Notes: generated by a model from the letters alone, not told the origin. Numbered from the stretch's first letter, positions 9,044-18,444 are shown. The stretch: 64,000 nucleotides of DNA from Paenibacillus sp. (GCA_031180825.1 JAPSLM010000007.1:186001-250000), one strand, 5' to 3'. Numbers and translations: made by a program.

Positions 9044-10141
9044 TTAATCGATACTGACGGAATCCTGGTGCATTTCTTCAGCATATGTCTTCGGTCGGCC
9101 GTATTCCTGTTCGGCTTGCGTCTCGCTCTTGATGTCGATCTTCCAGCCGGTCAGTTTGGCGGCCAGCCGCGCATTTTGCCCTTTAATGCCGATGGCAAGC
9201 GACAGCTGGTAGTCCGGGACGATGACCCGGGCCATTTTCTCGGCTTCGAACACTTGCACCTCAAGCACCTTGGACGGGCTGAGCGCGTTGGCGACGTATT
9301 CCTCCACATTTTCCATCCAACGGACGATGTCGATTTTCTCGCCTTTCAGCTCGCCGACGATCGTCTGCACGCGCATGCCCTTCGGCCCGACGCAGGAGCC
9401 GACAGGATCGACTTCCGGATTGCGGGAGTATACGGCAATCTTGGAACGAAAGCCTGCCTCGCGGGCAACCGACCGAATTTCGACGACGCCCTGGAAAATT
9501 TCGGGAACCTCAAGCTCGAACAACCGTTTCAACAGCCCCGGGTGCGTCCGGGACAAAATGATTTGCGGTCCCTTGGTCGTATTTTCGACCTTGGTGATAT
9601 ACGCTTTGATGCGGTCCCCATGCTTGAATTTATCGGTGGGCATCAGCTCGTTCAGCGGCATGACCGCTTCGATTTTGCCCAAATCGATGTACAGATTTCG
9701 CGTGTCCTGACGCTGCACGATGCCGTTGACGATGTCTTCCTCTTTATCGACATAAGCATTGTAGATCAGCCCGCGCTCCGCTTCGCGAATCCGCTGCGTG
9801 ACGACCTGCTTCGCCGTCTGGGCCGCGATACGGCCGAAATCCCGAGGAGTAACTTCGATCTCGACGATGTCGTTCAGCTGATAGTTTTGGTTCATCTCTC
9901 TTGCAGCGAAAAGCGAAATTTCCAGCCGCGGATCCAGCACGTCGTCGACGACCGTTTTGCGGGCGTATACTTTAATGAGCCCCGTATGGCGGTTAATGTC
10001 GACGCGCACGTTTTGCGCGGTATTGAAATTGCGCTTATAGCTCGAAATCAGCGCTGCCTCAATCGCGTCGATCAGCACGTCTTTGGCGATGCCTTTCTCC
10101 TTTTCGATTTCGTTTAACGCTTCGATAAAATCCATGTTCAT
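9044..10141 (-). CDS. nusA: Transcription termination/antitermination protein NusA
   Basis: NusA binds RNA polymerase and modulates pausing, intrinsic termination and antitermination. The 365-residue protein has the N-terminal polymerase-binding domain (1-125, with VLIDAIEAALISSYKR), an S1 domain (about 135-200) and two KH domains ending with AKLTGWKIDIKSE. The E. coli acidic repeats are missing, as usual in Firmicutes. An ATG two codons downstream (MDFIEAL) is an equally possible start. It follows rimP by 54 bases and leads the conserved nusA-ylxR-ylxQ-infB block. Confidence 0.97.
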   Translation of the reverse strand: MNMDFIEALNEIEKEKGIAKDVLIDAIEAALISSYKRNFNTAQNVRVDINRHTGLIKVYARKTVVDDVLDPRLEISLFAAREMNQNYQLNDIVEIEVTPRDFGRIAAQTAKQVVTQRIREAERGLIYNAYVDKEEDIVNGIVQRQDTRNLYIDLGKIEAVMPLNELMPTDKFKHGDRIKAYITKVENTTKGPQIILSRTHPGLLKRLFELEVPEIFQGVVEIRSVAREAGFRSKIAVYSRNPEVDPVGSCVGPKGMRVQTIVGELKGEKIDIVRWMENVEEYVANALSPSKVLEVQVFEAEKMARVIVPDYQLSLAIGIKGQNARLAAKLTGWKIDIKSETQAEQEYGRPKTYAEEMHQDSVSID

Positions 10142-10195
10142 GTGAATGGAGTTCCCCCTCTCATAAAATACGAGCCGCCCGACGCTTCGGCAGGC

Positions 10196-10654
10196 CTAGA
10201 ATTTGATGGCGAGCCGGGCGCCGGCCACCTTGTCACACGGGATTTCGTGCTTTTTCTTGCCGACCTCGACGACAACCGTTTGTTCGTCGTACGATACGAG
10301 CGTGCCCTCGAATTCCTTCAAACCGTTTACCGGCTCGTAGGTCGTCACGAAGACATGCTCGCCAACGGCTTTGCGGAAGTCCTGAGGCTTCTTCAGCGGA
10401 CGCTCCGCCCCGGGCGAAGACACTTCCAGAAAGTAAGCCGATTCGATCGGGTCCTTCTCGTCCAGCTTGGCGCTAAGGTATTCACTGATGCGGCCGCAGT
10501 CATCGATGTCGATGCCGCCTTCTTTGTCCACATATACCCGCAAAAACCAGTTGCCGCCTTCTTTCACATACTCGATGTCGACCAGCTCAAATCCGTTTTC
10601 GTCCAAAAAGGGGCGAACCAGCTCTTCCACAGTGGATTTGATGTTTGTGCTCAA
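10196..10654 (-). CDS. rimP: Ribosome maturation factor RimP
   Basis: RimP assists 30S maturation by binding S12 and the central pseudoknot region. The 152-residue product shows the family features [22 protein letters not shown], the [18 protein letters not shown] segment and SSPGAERPL. The start is TTG at 10654, preceded by a perfect AAGGAGGAA. It is the first gene of the nusA operon, about 240 bases downstream of a strong promoter, with a hairpin in the leader. Confidence 0.96.
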   Translation of the reverse strand: MSTNIKSTVEELVRPFLDENGFELVDIEYVKEGGNWFLRVYVDKEGGIDIDDCGRISEYLSAKLDEKDPIESAYFLEVSSPGAERPLKKPQDFRKAVGEHVFVTTYEPVNGLKEFEGTLVSYDEQTVVVEVGKKKHEIPCDKVAGARLAIKF

Positions 10655-10837
10655 ACGTGCGTTCCTCCTTAATCTTGTAAAAAGCGATTGAAAGCGGGTT
10701 GGTCGTTAACGCCAAACGCCTCATGTCCAACGCGGGAAATCCAAAAGCTTCCCCCTTGTGCGCCGCGTCCGGCCGAAAACGGCGTTGCCGCTTCGCCGAA
10801 CCAAGCTTCACTCGCTTTGGGGCCTTATACAAAATGT

Positions 10838-10861
10838 AAAGAGTGGGTTTCCCCACTCTTT
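10838..10861 (-). promoter_or_regulatory. GAAA-tetraloop hairpin in the rimP-nusA leader
   Basis: In transcript sense AAAGAGTGGG pairs perfectly with CCCACTCTTT around a GAAA (GNRA) tetraloop. It lies about 35-60 bases after the promoter. It is followed by ACATTTTG, not a T-run, so it is not a standard terminator; it may stabilise the mRNA 5' end or form part of a larger leader structure. Confidence 0.6.
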
Positions 10862-10893
10862 GGTCACGAGATATTACATTGGTACCGAAGAAG

Positions 10894-10922
10894 ATTATAC
10901 CATAAGTACAGAGATCATGCAA
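10894..10922 (-). promoter_or_regulatory. Strong sigma-A promoter of the rimP-nusA-infB operon
   Basis: The consensus -10 TATAAT (10894-10899), with an extended TGG before it, lies exactly 17 bases after TTGCAT (10917-10922). It sits between the polC stop and rimP and should drive the whole rimP to ribF operon. Confidence 0.8.
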
Positions 10923-10973
10923 TAAGGCGTAAAAAGGCGCTTGAGGAAGCAAAGAAGACTTCTTCGGAAATTC

Positions 10974-13900
10974 CTAAAACAGCGAAAGCTGATTCGTCTC
11001 CGGAAGGCCGCGGAAGCAGCCCATGCTGCCAAGAATTTCGACGATCGTCTTCGACGCCTTGCTTCGGGTTTGAAAGTCTTCGATCGATAAGAACGGTCCG
11101 TCGTTTTTGGCCGCCGCGATATTCTTCGCCGCGTTCTCCCCGATTCCCGCAACGGCGGAAAACGGCGGAATGAGCGAGTCGTCCTCGATCAGAAACTTTG
11201 TCGCGTCCGATTTGTACAAATCGATCGGATTGAACGAAAAGCCGCGGGCCGTCATCTCCAGCGCCATTTCGAGAATGGAGATCATGCTCTTCTCTTTCGG
11301 CGTCGCCTGAAACCCTTTTTCCTCAATTTCGATCAGCTTGCGCAAAATCGCGTCATAGCCCTGGCACAGCAGCTCGATCTCGAAATCCTGCGCGCGGACG
11401 GAAAAATAAGTCGCATAGTAAGCAATAGGGTAATAAAGCTTAAAGTAAGCGGTGCGCACCGCGGAAATAACATAAGCGGAAGCATGCGCCTTCGGGAACA
11501 TGTACTCAATCTTTTCACATGAATCGATGTACCACTGAGGAACGTTATGCTTCTTCATATCTTCTTTCCACTCGTCGGTGAGCCCTTTCCCCTTCCGCAC
11601 GCTCTCTGTGATTTTAAACGCCAGCCCCGCGTCCATACCCGCTTTGTAGATCAAATACAGCATGATATCGTCACGGCACCCGATCACCGTCTTAATCGTG
11701 CAGATGCCTTTTCGGATCAGTTCCTGCGCATTGCCGAGCCAAACGCCGGTTCCGTGGGAGAGACCCGAAATTTGCAGCAAGTCCGCAAAGCTGGACGGCT
11801 TCGCTTCCTCAAGCATCTGACGTACGAACTTCGTTCCCATCTCCGGCACCCCGTAGGTCGCCACCGGCGTCCGGATCTGCTCCGGCGTCACGCCAAGCGC
11901 ATCCACGGAGTTGAACATGCTCATGACCTTCGGATCGTTCATCGGAATCGTCGTCGGATCGACGCCTGTCAAATCCTGCAGCATCCGCATCATCGTCGGA
12001 TCATCGTGCCCCAGAATATCGAGCTTCAGCAGGTTGGCGTCGAAGGCGTGGTAATCGAAGTGCGTCGTTTTCCATTCGGCGCTCGTATCGTCGGCCGGAT
12101 ACTGTACCGGCGTGATATCGTCGACGTCGATGTAGTCCGGAACGACCACGATCCCGCCGGGATGCTGGCCGGTGCTTCGCTTTACGCCCGTACAGCCGGA
12201 AGCCAGCCGGTTCAGCTCCGCGCCGCGCCACTTTTTGCCATGCTCTTCTTCATATTTCTTTACGAAGCCGAATGCCGTCTTTTCCGCAACCGTACCGATC
12301 GTACCCGCCCGGAATACATTTTTCTCACCAAACAGCACCTTGGTGTAGTTATGCGCATGCGGCTGGTATTCGCCGGAAAAGTTCAAGTCGATATCGGGAA
12401 CCTTGTCCCCTTTGAAGCCGAGGAACGTTTCGAACGGAATGTCCTGGCCTTCCCCTTTCAGTTTTTCCCCGCAGTTCGGGCAATTTTTGTCCGGCAGGTC
12501 GAAGCCGCTGGGGATCGATCCGTCGAGAATCCATTCGCTGTGCTTGCACGATTTGCAAATGTAATGCGGCGGCAGCGGATTCACCTCGGAAATGCCGAGG
12601 AACGTCGCTACGACCGAGGAGCCGACCGAGCCCCGCGAACCGACGAGATAGCCGTCGGCGTTCGACTTCTTGACGAGCCGCTCGGAGATCAGATAGTTGG
12701 CCGAGAAGCCGTATTTGATAATCGGCACCAACTCCTTCTCCAGACGCGCTACGATAACCTCCGGCAGCGGGTCCCCGTAAATCTGCTTGGCCGTTTCGTA
12801 GCAGGTATGGCGGATTTCTTCGTCCGCCCCTTCGATAACCGGCGTGAACAGCTTGGTCGGAAACAGCTCTAATTCCTCGAACCGGTCGGCAAGCTCCGAC
12901 GTATTTTTCACGACGACCTCATAAGCCGTTTCTTTCCCCAGATATTCAAACTCTGCCAGCATTTCCCTCGTTGTGCGGAGGTGGACATCCGGCTTGCGGA
13001 TATCCTTAAGCGGGCTGAATCCGGTAATCCCGTGAATGGTGATGTCACGGTATATTTTCTCCCGCGGATGCAGATAATGCACGTTGCCCGTCGCAATAAC
13101 AGGCTTGCCGAGCTTGCGGCCGATTTCGACAATTTTGCGATTGGCATCCTCCAGCTGTGCAGGACTGCCGACCAAGCCTTTGTCCACCAAATGCATATTG
13201 ACGCCAATCGGCTGAATTTCGAGCACGTCGTAAAATTCCGCGACCATTTCCGCTTCTTCGACCGATTTATTCAGCACCGTTTCGAAAAACTCGCCCTTTT
13301 CACAGCCCGAAGCGATGATCAAGCCTTCGCGCATTTCCTGCAGCTTGCTCTTCGGAATGCAGGCGACCCGGTGAAAATACTCCGTGTGCGATAGAGAGAC
13401 GAGGCTGAACAAATTCTTTTTGCCCTTCATGTCTTTGGCGTAAATGCAGCAGTGGAACGGCCGCTGCGTTTTGAGGTTTTTGCCGACCTCGTCGTTCAGC
13501 CGGTCAAGCTGCGTGTACCCGCGATCCCCGGCTTCTTTCAGCAGGTGAAACAGCACGTGTCCGAGTGCAATCGAGTCGTCGATCGCCCGGTGATGGTTGT
13601 CCAGGCCGACTTTGAATTTGTCCGCGAGCGTGTTCAGCCGATGGTTTTTGAGCGACGGGAATAACAGACGGGCAAGCTCCAGCGTATCCAATACGGGATT
13701 GGTCACTTCGGGCAGCCCCAGACGCTTGCAGTTCGCTTGAATGAACCCGATATCGAATCGCGCATTGTGCGCCACCAGAACGCTGTCTCCAACGAACTCG
13801 ATAAACTTGGGCAGCATTTCCTCCAGCTCGGGAGCGCCTTTGACCATATCGTCCGTAATGTTGGTCAGCTGCTGGATGTTATAAGGAATCCGCTCATGCG

Positions 13901-15287
13901 GATCGATGAACGTGGCAAACCGGTCGATTTCCTTCCCGTCCTTCATGCGGACGCCGGCAAGCTCGATAATTTTGTTGTTCGTGACGGAGAGCCCCGTCGT
14001 CTCGATATCGAAAATGACATATTCCGCATCGGTGAGAGGTATGTCCGTCGGGTTCATAACGACCTGCACGGAATCGTCGACGACGTTGGCTTCCAAGCCG
14101 TAAATCACCTTGATCCCGTTTTTCTTCGCGGCCTTATACGCCTCCGGGAAGCACTGAATCCCGCTGTGATCGGTGACCGCAATCGCTTTATGGCCCCATT
14201 TGGCCGCCGTTTTGATGTATTGGTCGATCGGCGTAATTCCGTCCATGGTGGACATGGACGTATGAAGATGAAACTCCACCCGCTTCTCTTCGGCATCGTC
14301 CTTCCGGTCCGGCGGCGCCACAATTTCGTTGACATCCGAAGGAATCATCACGAGCTCGGGGATTTGCATAAACCGGTCGTATTCGACCCGGCCGCGCAGC
14401 TTCAGCCACTTGCCGTTCGTGATCAGGCTGTAAATTTTAACGTCTTCCTTCGTTTTGGCAAACGCCTTGACCATGATCGAGTCCGAGAAGTCCGTAATGT
14501 TGAATATGAACAGCGTGCTGCCGTTTTTCAGCTCTTTCGTATCCAGGCCGAAAACCGTACCCTGTACCGTAACCTTCTTCTCTTCGTCCCTGACGTCCTG
14601 CAGCGGAACGGCCGGATCCTTAATGTCGTAGCCGATCATCAGCTTCAGCTCCGCATCCTGCTGCGCCTCCGCTTGGTTTTCCGCCTCCACGGCCGTCAAG
14701 ATGTTGATTGTGACCTCTTTCTCTTCCCGTTCGATCTGCTTGGAAAACCTCTCCAGTTCTTCTTCCCGGGAATCGCTGACTGCATACTTCACATGAAAAT
14801 CGACGCCGAAAAATCCGCTGAAATACCGCTGAATCAGTCCGCCGATATTTTTTTTCTTAGCCAATTCCAAGCCGATTGTATCCAGCAAATAAAGCGTAAG
14901 CACGTTCCCGTTCGCTTCAATTTTGGCCTTGGTCATCCAGCCGTTGATCGATGCCGCTTCCCGCTGCACCCATTCGAGGAACATGCTCCAGTACTCGTGA
15001 GCCACCTCTTCCGGCTTCACATCCGGCGTATATTGAAGTACAAAACGAATGGCGGCGATATAGGAAAATTTGTCTCGGATCATTTTGCAGAAGGAACGGT
15101 AAATATCTTGCGGCACCACTTGAGTTTTGACGATATGAAACGTCCATTCCCTGTTTTTGCGGCTCGTTTCCACTCTATCGATATACCCGTCCGAAAAAAA
15201 AGACCGAACCACGTCCGCCGGTACATTGGCCTGCTGCATCAGCATTTCAAAGCGGTCCCGTTTCAGCGCCGTACTGTCATTGCTCAT
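10974..15287 (-). CDS. polC: DNA polymerase III alpha subunit, PolC type
   Basis: PolC is the Gram-positive replicative polymerase with built-in proofreading. The 1437-residue product has an N-terminal OB region, a PHP domain with FHLHTSMSTMDG near residue 340, and a DEDDh 3'-5' exonuclease inserted into it (FDIETTG near 426). A zinc motif (CKSCKHSEW ... CPNCGEKL, about 912) and the polymerase core with catalytic PDIDLNFSG (about 966) follow. The C-terminus is LPETNQLSLF, with the beta-clamp motif QLSLF. The frame opens 62 codons further upstream, but the ATG at 15287 has GGGGAGGAGC before it. It follows proS, as in B. subtilis. Confidence 0.97.
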   Translation of the reverse strand: MSNDSTALKRDRFEMLMQQANVPADVVRSFFSDGYIDRVETSRKNREWTFHIVKTQVVPQDIYRSFCKMIRDKFSYIAAIRFVLQYTPDVKPEEVAHEYWSMFLEWVQREAASINGWMTKAKIEANGNVLTLYLLDTIGLELAKKKNIGGLIQRYFSGFFGVDFHVKYAVSDSREEELERFSKQIEREEKEVTINILTAVEAENQAEAQQDAELKLMIGYDIKDPAVPLQDVRDEEKKVTVQGTVFGLDTKELKNGSTLFIFNITDFSDSIMVKAFAKTKEDVKIYSLITNGKWLKLRGRVEYDRFMQIPELVMIPSDVNEIVAPPDRKDDAEEKRVEFHLHTSMSTMDGITPIDQYIKTAAKWGHKAIAVTDHSGIQCFPEAYKAAKKNGIKVIYGLEANVVDDSVQVVMNPTDIPLTDAEYVIFDIETTGLSVTNNKIIELAGVRMKDGKEIDRFATFIDPHERIPYNIQQLTNITDDMVKGAPELEEMLPKFIEFVGDSVLVAHNARFDIGFIQANCKRLGLPEVTNPVLDTLELARLLFPSLKNHRLNTLADKFKVGLDNHHRAIDDSIALGHVLFHLLKEAGDRGYTQLDRLNDEVGKNLKTQRPFHCCIYAKDMKGKKNLFSLVSLSHTEYFHRVACIPKSKLQEMREGLIIASGCEKGEFFETVLNKSVEEAEMVAEFYDVLEIQPIGVNMHLVDKGLVGSPAQLEDANRKIVEIGRKLGKPVIATGNVHYLHPREKIYRDITIHGITGFSPLKDIRKPDVHLRTTREMLAEFEYLGKETAYEVVVKNTSELADRFEELELFPTKLFTPVIEGADEEIRHTCYETAKQIYGDPLPEVIVARLEKELVPIIKYGFSANYLISERLVKKSNADGYLVGSRGSVGSSVVATFLGISEVNPLPPHYICKSCKHSEWILDGSIPSGFDLPDKNCPNCGEKLKGEGQDIPFETFLGFKGDKVPDIDLNFSGEYQPHAHNYTKVLFGEKNVFRAGTIGTVAEKTAFGFVKKYEEEHGKKWRGAELNRLASGCTGVKRSTGQHPGGIVVVPDYIDVDDITPVQYPADDTSAEWKTTHFDYHAFDANLLKLDILGHDDPTMMRMLQDLTGVDPTTIPMNDPKVMSMFNSVDALGVTPEQIRTPVATYGVPEMGTKFVRQMLEEAKPSSFADLLQISGLSHGTGVWLGNAQELIRKGICTIKTVIGCRDDIMLYLIYKAGMDAGLAFKITESVRKGKGLTDEWKEDMKKHNVPQWYIDSCEKIEYMFPKAHASAYVISAVRTAYFKLYYPIAYYATYFSVRAQDFEIELLCQGYDAILRKLIEIEEKGFQATPKEKSMISILEMALEMTARGFSFNPIDLYKSDATKFLIEDDSLIPPFSAVAGIGENAAKNIAAAKNDGPFLSIEDFQTRSKASKTIVEILGSMGCFRGLPETNQLSLF

Positions 15288-15313
15288 GGTGCTCCTCCCC
15301 CGTAAAACGATGA

Positions 15314-15350
15314 AAGGGGCAAAAGGATTGTTGCTTTCCCGTTGCCCCTT
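15314..15350 (-). promoter_or_regulatory. Hairpin directly upstream of polC
   Basis: AAGGGGCAA and TTGCCCCTT form a perfect 9-bp stem with a 19-base loop, about 25 bases before the polC start. There is no proper T-tract, so it is more likely a leader element than a terminator. Confidence 0.5.
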
Positions 15351-15441
15351 ATGTAAAAGGTTAGGCGTTTGTTTTAGATGTAAGCAATCATCTTCAGTAA
15401 CTGCCGCGTCGGAAAAGTACTGCCGCTCCACCGCTGCCCTC

Positions 15442-15493
15442 CCCCACAAAGTGAAGATTACGCTTGGAAGCAAAATCCGAGTACTTTGCGGGG
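15442..15493 (-). repeat. Inverted repeat in the polC leader, probable RNA element
   Basis: The arms CCCCGCAAAGT and ACTTTGTGGGG pair over 11 positions in the minus-strand transcript, with one position a G-U wobble. On the plus strand the same position would be an A-C mismatch, which favours a structured minus-strand RNA. The loop is 30 bases. Confidence 0.5.
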
Positions 15494-15503
15494 ACCCCCA
15501 ATT

Positions 15504-15547
15504 TCAAGTTGCCGTATCTGATAAAAACCTGCAAGGAAGCAACTTGA
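15504..15547 (-). repeat. First inverted repeat of the polC leader
   Basis: TCAAGTTGC and GCAACTTGA are perfect 9-base inverted arms separated by 26 bases. It lies immediately 5' of the next inverted repeat in transcript sense and could stack with it. Confidence 0.45.
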
Positions 15548-15669
15548 TTTCAAAGGCGGCCGTTTCACTTTCCGTGGCAACACTTTTCCTGAGGCCCTTT
15601 GAAGAAATAAGCAACTTTAACAGCTCTAAAAACAAACTCCTAATTACATGGCGTTAGTAAAAATAATGT

Positions 15670-17127
15670 TTAGTAAGATTTGCCGAAGACGACGGTATGC
15701 TTGGCGTCTTCGCCGCAGACGAGGCATTTCGGCTTGGATACGCCCGGCTCGAACGGAATGTTGCGGCTCGTGGCGCCGGACTCTTCTTTGACCTGCGCTT
15801 CGCAAGCGGCAGAGCCGCACCAGCCCGCCAACGCGAAGCCGCGTTTTTGCTCGAGGAACGTCTTCAGCTCGTCCAGCGTATCCGCTTCGGTCATGCTTTC
15901 GTCACGGAAGCGCTTGGCTCGATCATACATTTCCTGCTGCGTTTCCGTCAACAATTTTTGCACTTCTTCTACAAATTGGTCCTGCGATACGACACGCTTC
16001 TCCCCGGTAATCCGCGAGACCAGAACGACTTGCCCGTTTTCCATGTCCCGCGGTCCCAGCTCGACGCGGACCGGCACGCCGCGCATTTCGTATTCGTTGA
16101 ATTTCCAGCCCGGACTTTGATCCGGACGGTCGTCCACTTTCGCGCGAACGCCGGCCTGCTTTAGTTGGGCGTACAGCTCGTCTACGCGGCCGATCACCTG
16201 CTCCCTCGTCTTCGGAGGACCGATCGGAATCATGATGACCTGCGTCGGCGCAATCTTCGGCGGCAAAGCCAGACCGCGGTCGTCCCCGTGGACCATGATC
16301 AAAGCCCCGATGAGCCGTGTGCTGACGCCCCAAGAGGTCGTGTGGCAGAACTGATGCTGGTTCTCGCGGTCCAAATATTTGATATCGAACGCTACGGCGA
16401 AGTTCGTGCCCAAATAGTGGGAAGTGCCCGCCTGCACCGCTTTGCCGTCCTTCATCATCGCTTCGATAGAGTACGTGTCTACGGCACCCGCGAACTTCTC
16501 GGAAGGCGTTTTCTGGCCCATAATGACCGGAATCGCCAGGAATTCTTCGGCAAAAGAACGATAAATTTCCAGCATCTGCATCGTTTCTTTGCGCGCATCG
16601 GCTTCGTCCTCGTGAGCCGTATGGCCTTCCTGCCATAAAAATTCGCTTGTACGCAGGAACGGCAGCGTCCGCTTTTCCCAACGCACCACGTTGGCCCACT
16701 GGTTAACCAAGAGCGGCAGGTCCCGGTAGGAATTAATCCATTCCGCATACATGTGACCGATCATCGTCTCGGACGTCGGACGAATCGCCAGCCGCTCTTC
16801 CAGCTTCTCGCCGCCGGCTTCCGTTACCCACGGCAGCTCGGGGTTGAATCCTTCCACGTGCTCTTTTTCTTTTTGGAAAAAGCTCTCGGGAATGAACAGC
16901 GGGAAATAGGCGTTGCGATGTCCCGTTTCCTTAAAGCGGCGGTCCAGCTCACGCTGAATATTTTCCCAAAGCTCGTACCCGTCCGGCTTAAATACGATGC
17001 ATCCCCGAACCGGCGAATAGCTCATGAGGTCGGCCTTTTTAATGACATCAATATACCAGCGGGAGAAATCCTCGCCCTGCGGCGTAATCTCTTTCACAAA
17101 CTGTTTGTCTTGCTTTTGATTCGACAT
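15670..17127 (-). CDS. proS: Prolyl-tRNA synthetase, archaeal/eukaryotic-like short type
   Basis: This class II enzyme charges tRNA-Pro. At 485 residues it is the short form without the editing insertion of the about 565-residue bacterial type. RPTSETMIGHMYAEWI and FLRTSEFLWQEGHTAHE are active-site motifs, an anticodon-binding domain spans about 285-390, and the C-terminal domain carries CGSAACE and CLVCGED cysteines. The C-terminal aromatic residue (GKSY) is typical of this type. The ATG at 17127 is chosen over the upstream open frame because of GTAGGGGG before it. It sits between rasP and polC, as proS does in B. subtilis, so type replacement in place is likely. Confidence 0.93.
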   Translation of the reverse strand: MSNQKQDKQFVKEITPQGEDFSRWYIDVIKKADLMSYSPVRGCIVFKPDGYELWENIQRELDRRFKETGHRNAYFPLFIPESFFQKEKEHVEGFNPELPWVTEAGGEKLEERLAIRPTSETMIGHMYAEWINSYRDLPLLVNQWANVVRWEKRTLPFLRTSEFLWQEGHTAHEDEADARKETMQMLEIYRSFAEEFLAIPVIMGQKTPSEKFAGAVDTYSIEAMMKDGKAVQAGTSHYLGTNFAVAFDIKYLDRENQHQFCHTTSWGVSTRLIGALIMVHGDDRGLALPPKIAPTQVIMIPIGPPKTREQVIGRVDELYAQLKQAGVRAKVDDRPDQSPGWKFNEYEMRGVPVRVELGPRDMENGQVVLVSRITGEKRVVSQDQFVEEVQKLLTETQQEMYDRAKRFRDESMTEADTLDELKTFLEQKRGFALAGWCGSAACEAQVKEESGATSRNIPFEPGVSKPKCLVCGEDAKHTVVFGKSY

Positions 17128-17158
17128 CGTTCTGTTTCCCCCTACGGACGGCAATTCG

Positions 17159-18418
17159 TTATCCTTTAATCAAACGTAATATATCGTTATAAGTGACGGC
17201 TATCATCAACAGCATCAGCATCGCAAAGCCGACAAAATGAACCATGCTTTCCCGGCTCGGATCGACGGGCTTGCCGCGGAGCGCTTCCAGCAGCAAAAAC
17301 ACCAGCCGGCTTCCGTCCAGCGCCGGAATCGGCAGCAAATTGAACAGTCCCAAATAAAGACTCATAATGGCCATCCACGAGATGTACTGGGCAAACCCGG
17401 CACTAGCCTGCTCGCTTGTAAATTCGACGATCCTCACCGGACCGCCCAAATCGTCCATTTTCACCTGAAGCGTCGCCAGCTTGCCAAAGCCGTCCATGAT
17501 GATGGTGGTTGCCGAAACAAGGCTGTTCCAGCCTCCCGTAAATCCTTCCAGCACGGTTGCAGGCCGCGTTTCGGTCAGGAGCGAGACGCCGACGCGAATC
17601 ACGCCGTCCTTGTCCATGAGCGGAGTCACTTCTTTGCGAATATGCTCCTGGTTGCGCTCAATGATCCATACCATCGGCTTGTTGGGAGATTGTTGAATCA
17701 AGTTCGTCAGCTTGCTGCGGTCGGAGCCAATCTGCACATCATCCACTTGAAGGATGATGTCGCCGGATTGCAATCCCGCTTTCTCCGCGGCGGAAGACGG
17801 AACGGTTTCCTGAATTTTCACCCGGTTGGGCACTCCTGCCACAAACACAAAGGTTATGAAGAGCGCCAAGGCAAGAATAAAATTCATCAGCGGTCCGGCA
17901 AAGATAGCCATCGCACGCTGTCCCACCGTCTTGCTACCGAATTGGCGGTTCCATGGGGCAATCTGGGTTTCCTTTTCCTTGGATACCATCATCGCCTGAG
18001 GGTGAATCGAAAAGCGTTCGACTTCTCCGTCGACATCCAAACGGACGAACAAATCTTTTTCCAGATCGATTTGCTCGACGACGCCTTCAATCGCATCCCG
18101 GCGGCTTTCGAACTCATTCAAGTAAATGTGGGTGACTTGGTTGTCTTCCAGCTGCACGGCGATCCGCTGCCCCTGGTTGATCTGAACGATTTCCGGATCC
18201 TCTCCGGCCATGCGGACGAAGCCGCCGATCGGAAGAAGCCTTAGCGTATACCGGGTTTCTCCGCGTTTGAAGGAGAGCAGCTTGGGACCGAAGCCGATAG
18301 CGAATTCGCGGACCAGAATGCCCGCCCGCTTGGCAAAGTAAAAATGTCCCCATTCGTGAATCGTAACTAGAACAAAAAACAAAAGTACAATTTGAAATAC
18401 GTTCTGGATGTTAGCCAA
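17159..18418 (-). CDS. rasP: Site-2 protease RasP/RseP, membrane zinc metalloprotease
   Basis: This intramembrane protease cleaves anti-sigma factors and remnant signal peptides. The 419-residue protein has HEWGH (His21, Glu22, His25) in the first transmembrane segment. A PDZ domain follows (about 195-275, AAEKAGLQSGDIILQVDDV), then a third membrane segment with NLLPIPALDGSRL, whose Asp is the third zinc ligand, and a last membrane segment. The start is TTG at 18418 with GGAGG upstream. It lies in the cdsA-dxr-rasP-proS order. About 200 bases separate it from dxr and contain an inverted repeat and a possible promoter. Confidence 0.95.
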   Translation of the reverse strand: MANIQNVFQIVLLFFVLVTIHEWGHFYFAKRAGILVREFAIGFGPKLLSFKRGETRYTLRLLPIGGFVRMAGEDPEIVQINQGQRIAVQLEDNQVTHIYLNEFESRRDAIEGVVEQIDLEKDLFVRLDVDGEVERFSIHPQAMMVSKEKETQIAPWNRQFGSKTVGQRAMAIFAGPLMNFILALALFITFVFVAGVPNRVKIQETVPSSAAEKAGLQSGDIILQVDDVQIGSDRSKLTNLIQQSPNKPMVWIIERNQEHIRKEVTPLMDKDGVIRVGVSLLTETRPATVLEGFTGGWNSLVSATTIIMDGFGKLATLQVKMDDLGGPVRIVEFTSEQASAGFAQYISWMAIMSLYLGLFNLLPIPALDGSRLVFLLLEALRGKPVDPSRESMVHFVGFAMLMLLMIAVTYNDILRLIKG

Positions 18419-18444
18419 TGAGTGTACGGCCTCCTTAAGCGCAA

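Larger units (their letters stand above)
10655..10973. other. Intergenic region polC-rimP (319 bases)
   Basis: No credible gene is present. The region contains the rimP operon promoter (10894-10922), the GAAA-loop hairpin (10838-10861) and a leader of about 240 nucleotides. I see only a weak GAAGA/TCTTC hairpin directly after polC and no clear rho-independent terminator, so polC transcripts may read through. Confidence 0.6.
15288..15669. other. Structured intergenic region proS-polC (382 bases)
   Basis: No credible gene is present. In transcript sense it holds three inverted repeats in a row: TCAAGTTGC/GCAACTTGA (15504-15547), CCCCGCAAAGT/ACTTTGTGGGG (15442-15493) and AAGGGGCAA/TTGCCCCTT (15314-15350), the last just before the polC ribosome-binding site. 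I see no clear promoter and no T-rich terminator. Confidence 0.6.

Noticed and set aside
13737..15305. Plus-strand open frame of 522 codons opposite polC
   Set aside because: It is antisense to the PolC N-terminal half and shows only shadow composition, with no ribosome site or known domain.
15288..15473. N-terminal extension of PolC by 62 residues
   Set aside because: It covers a leader hairpin and lacks homology; the inner ATG has a strong ribosome site.
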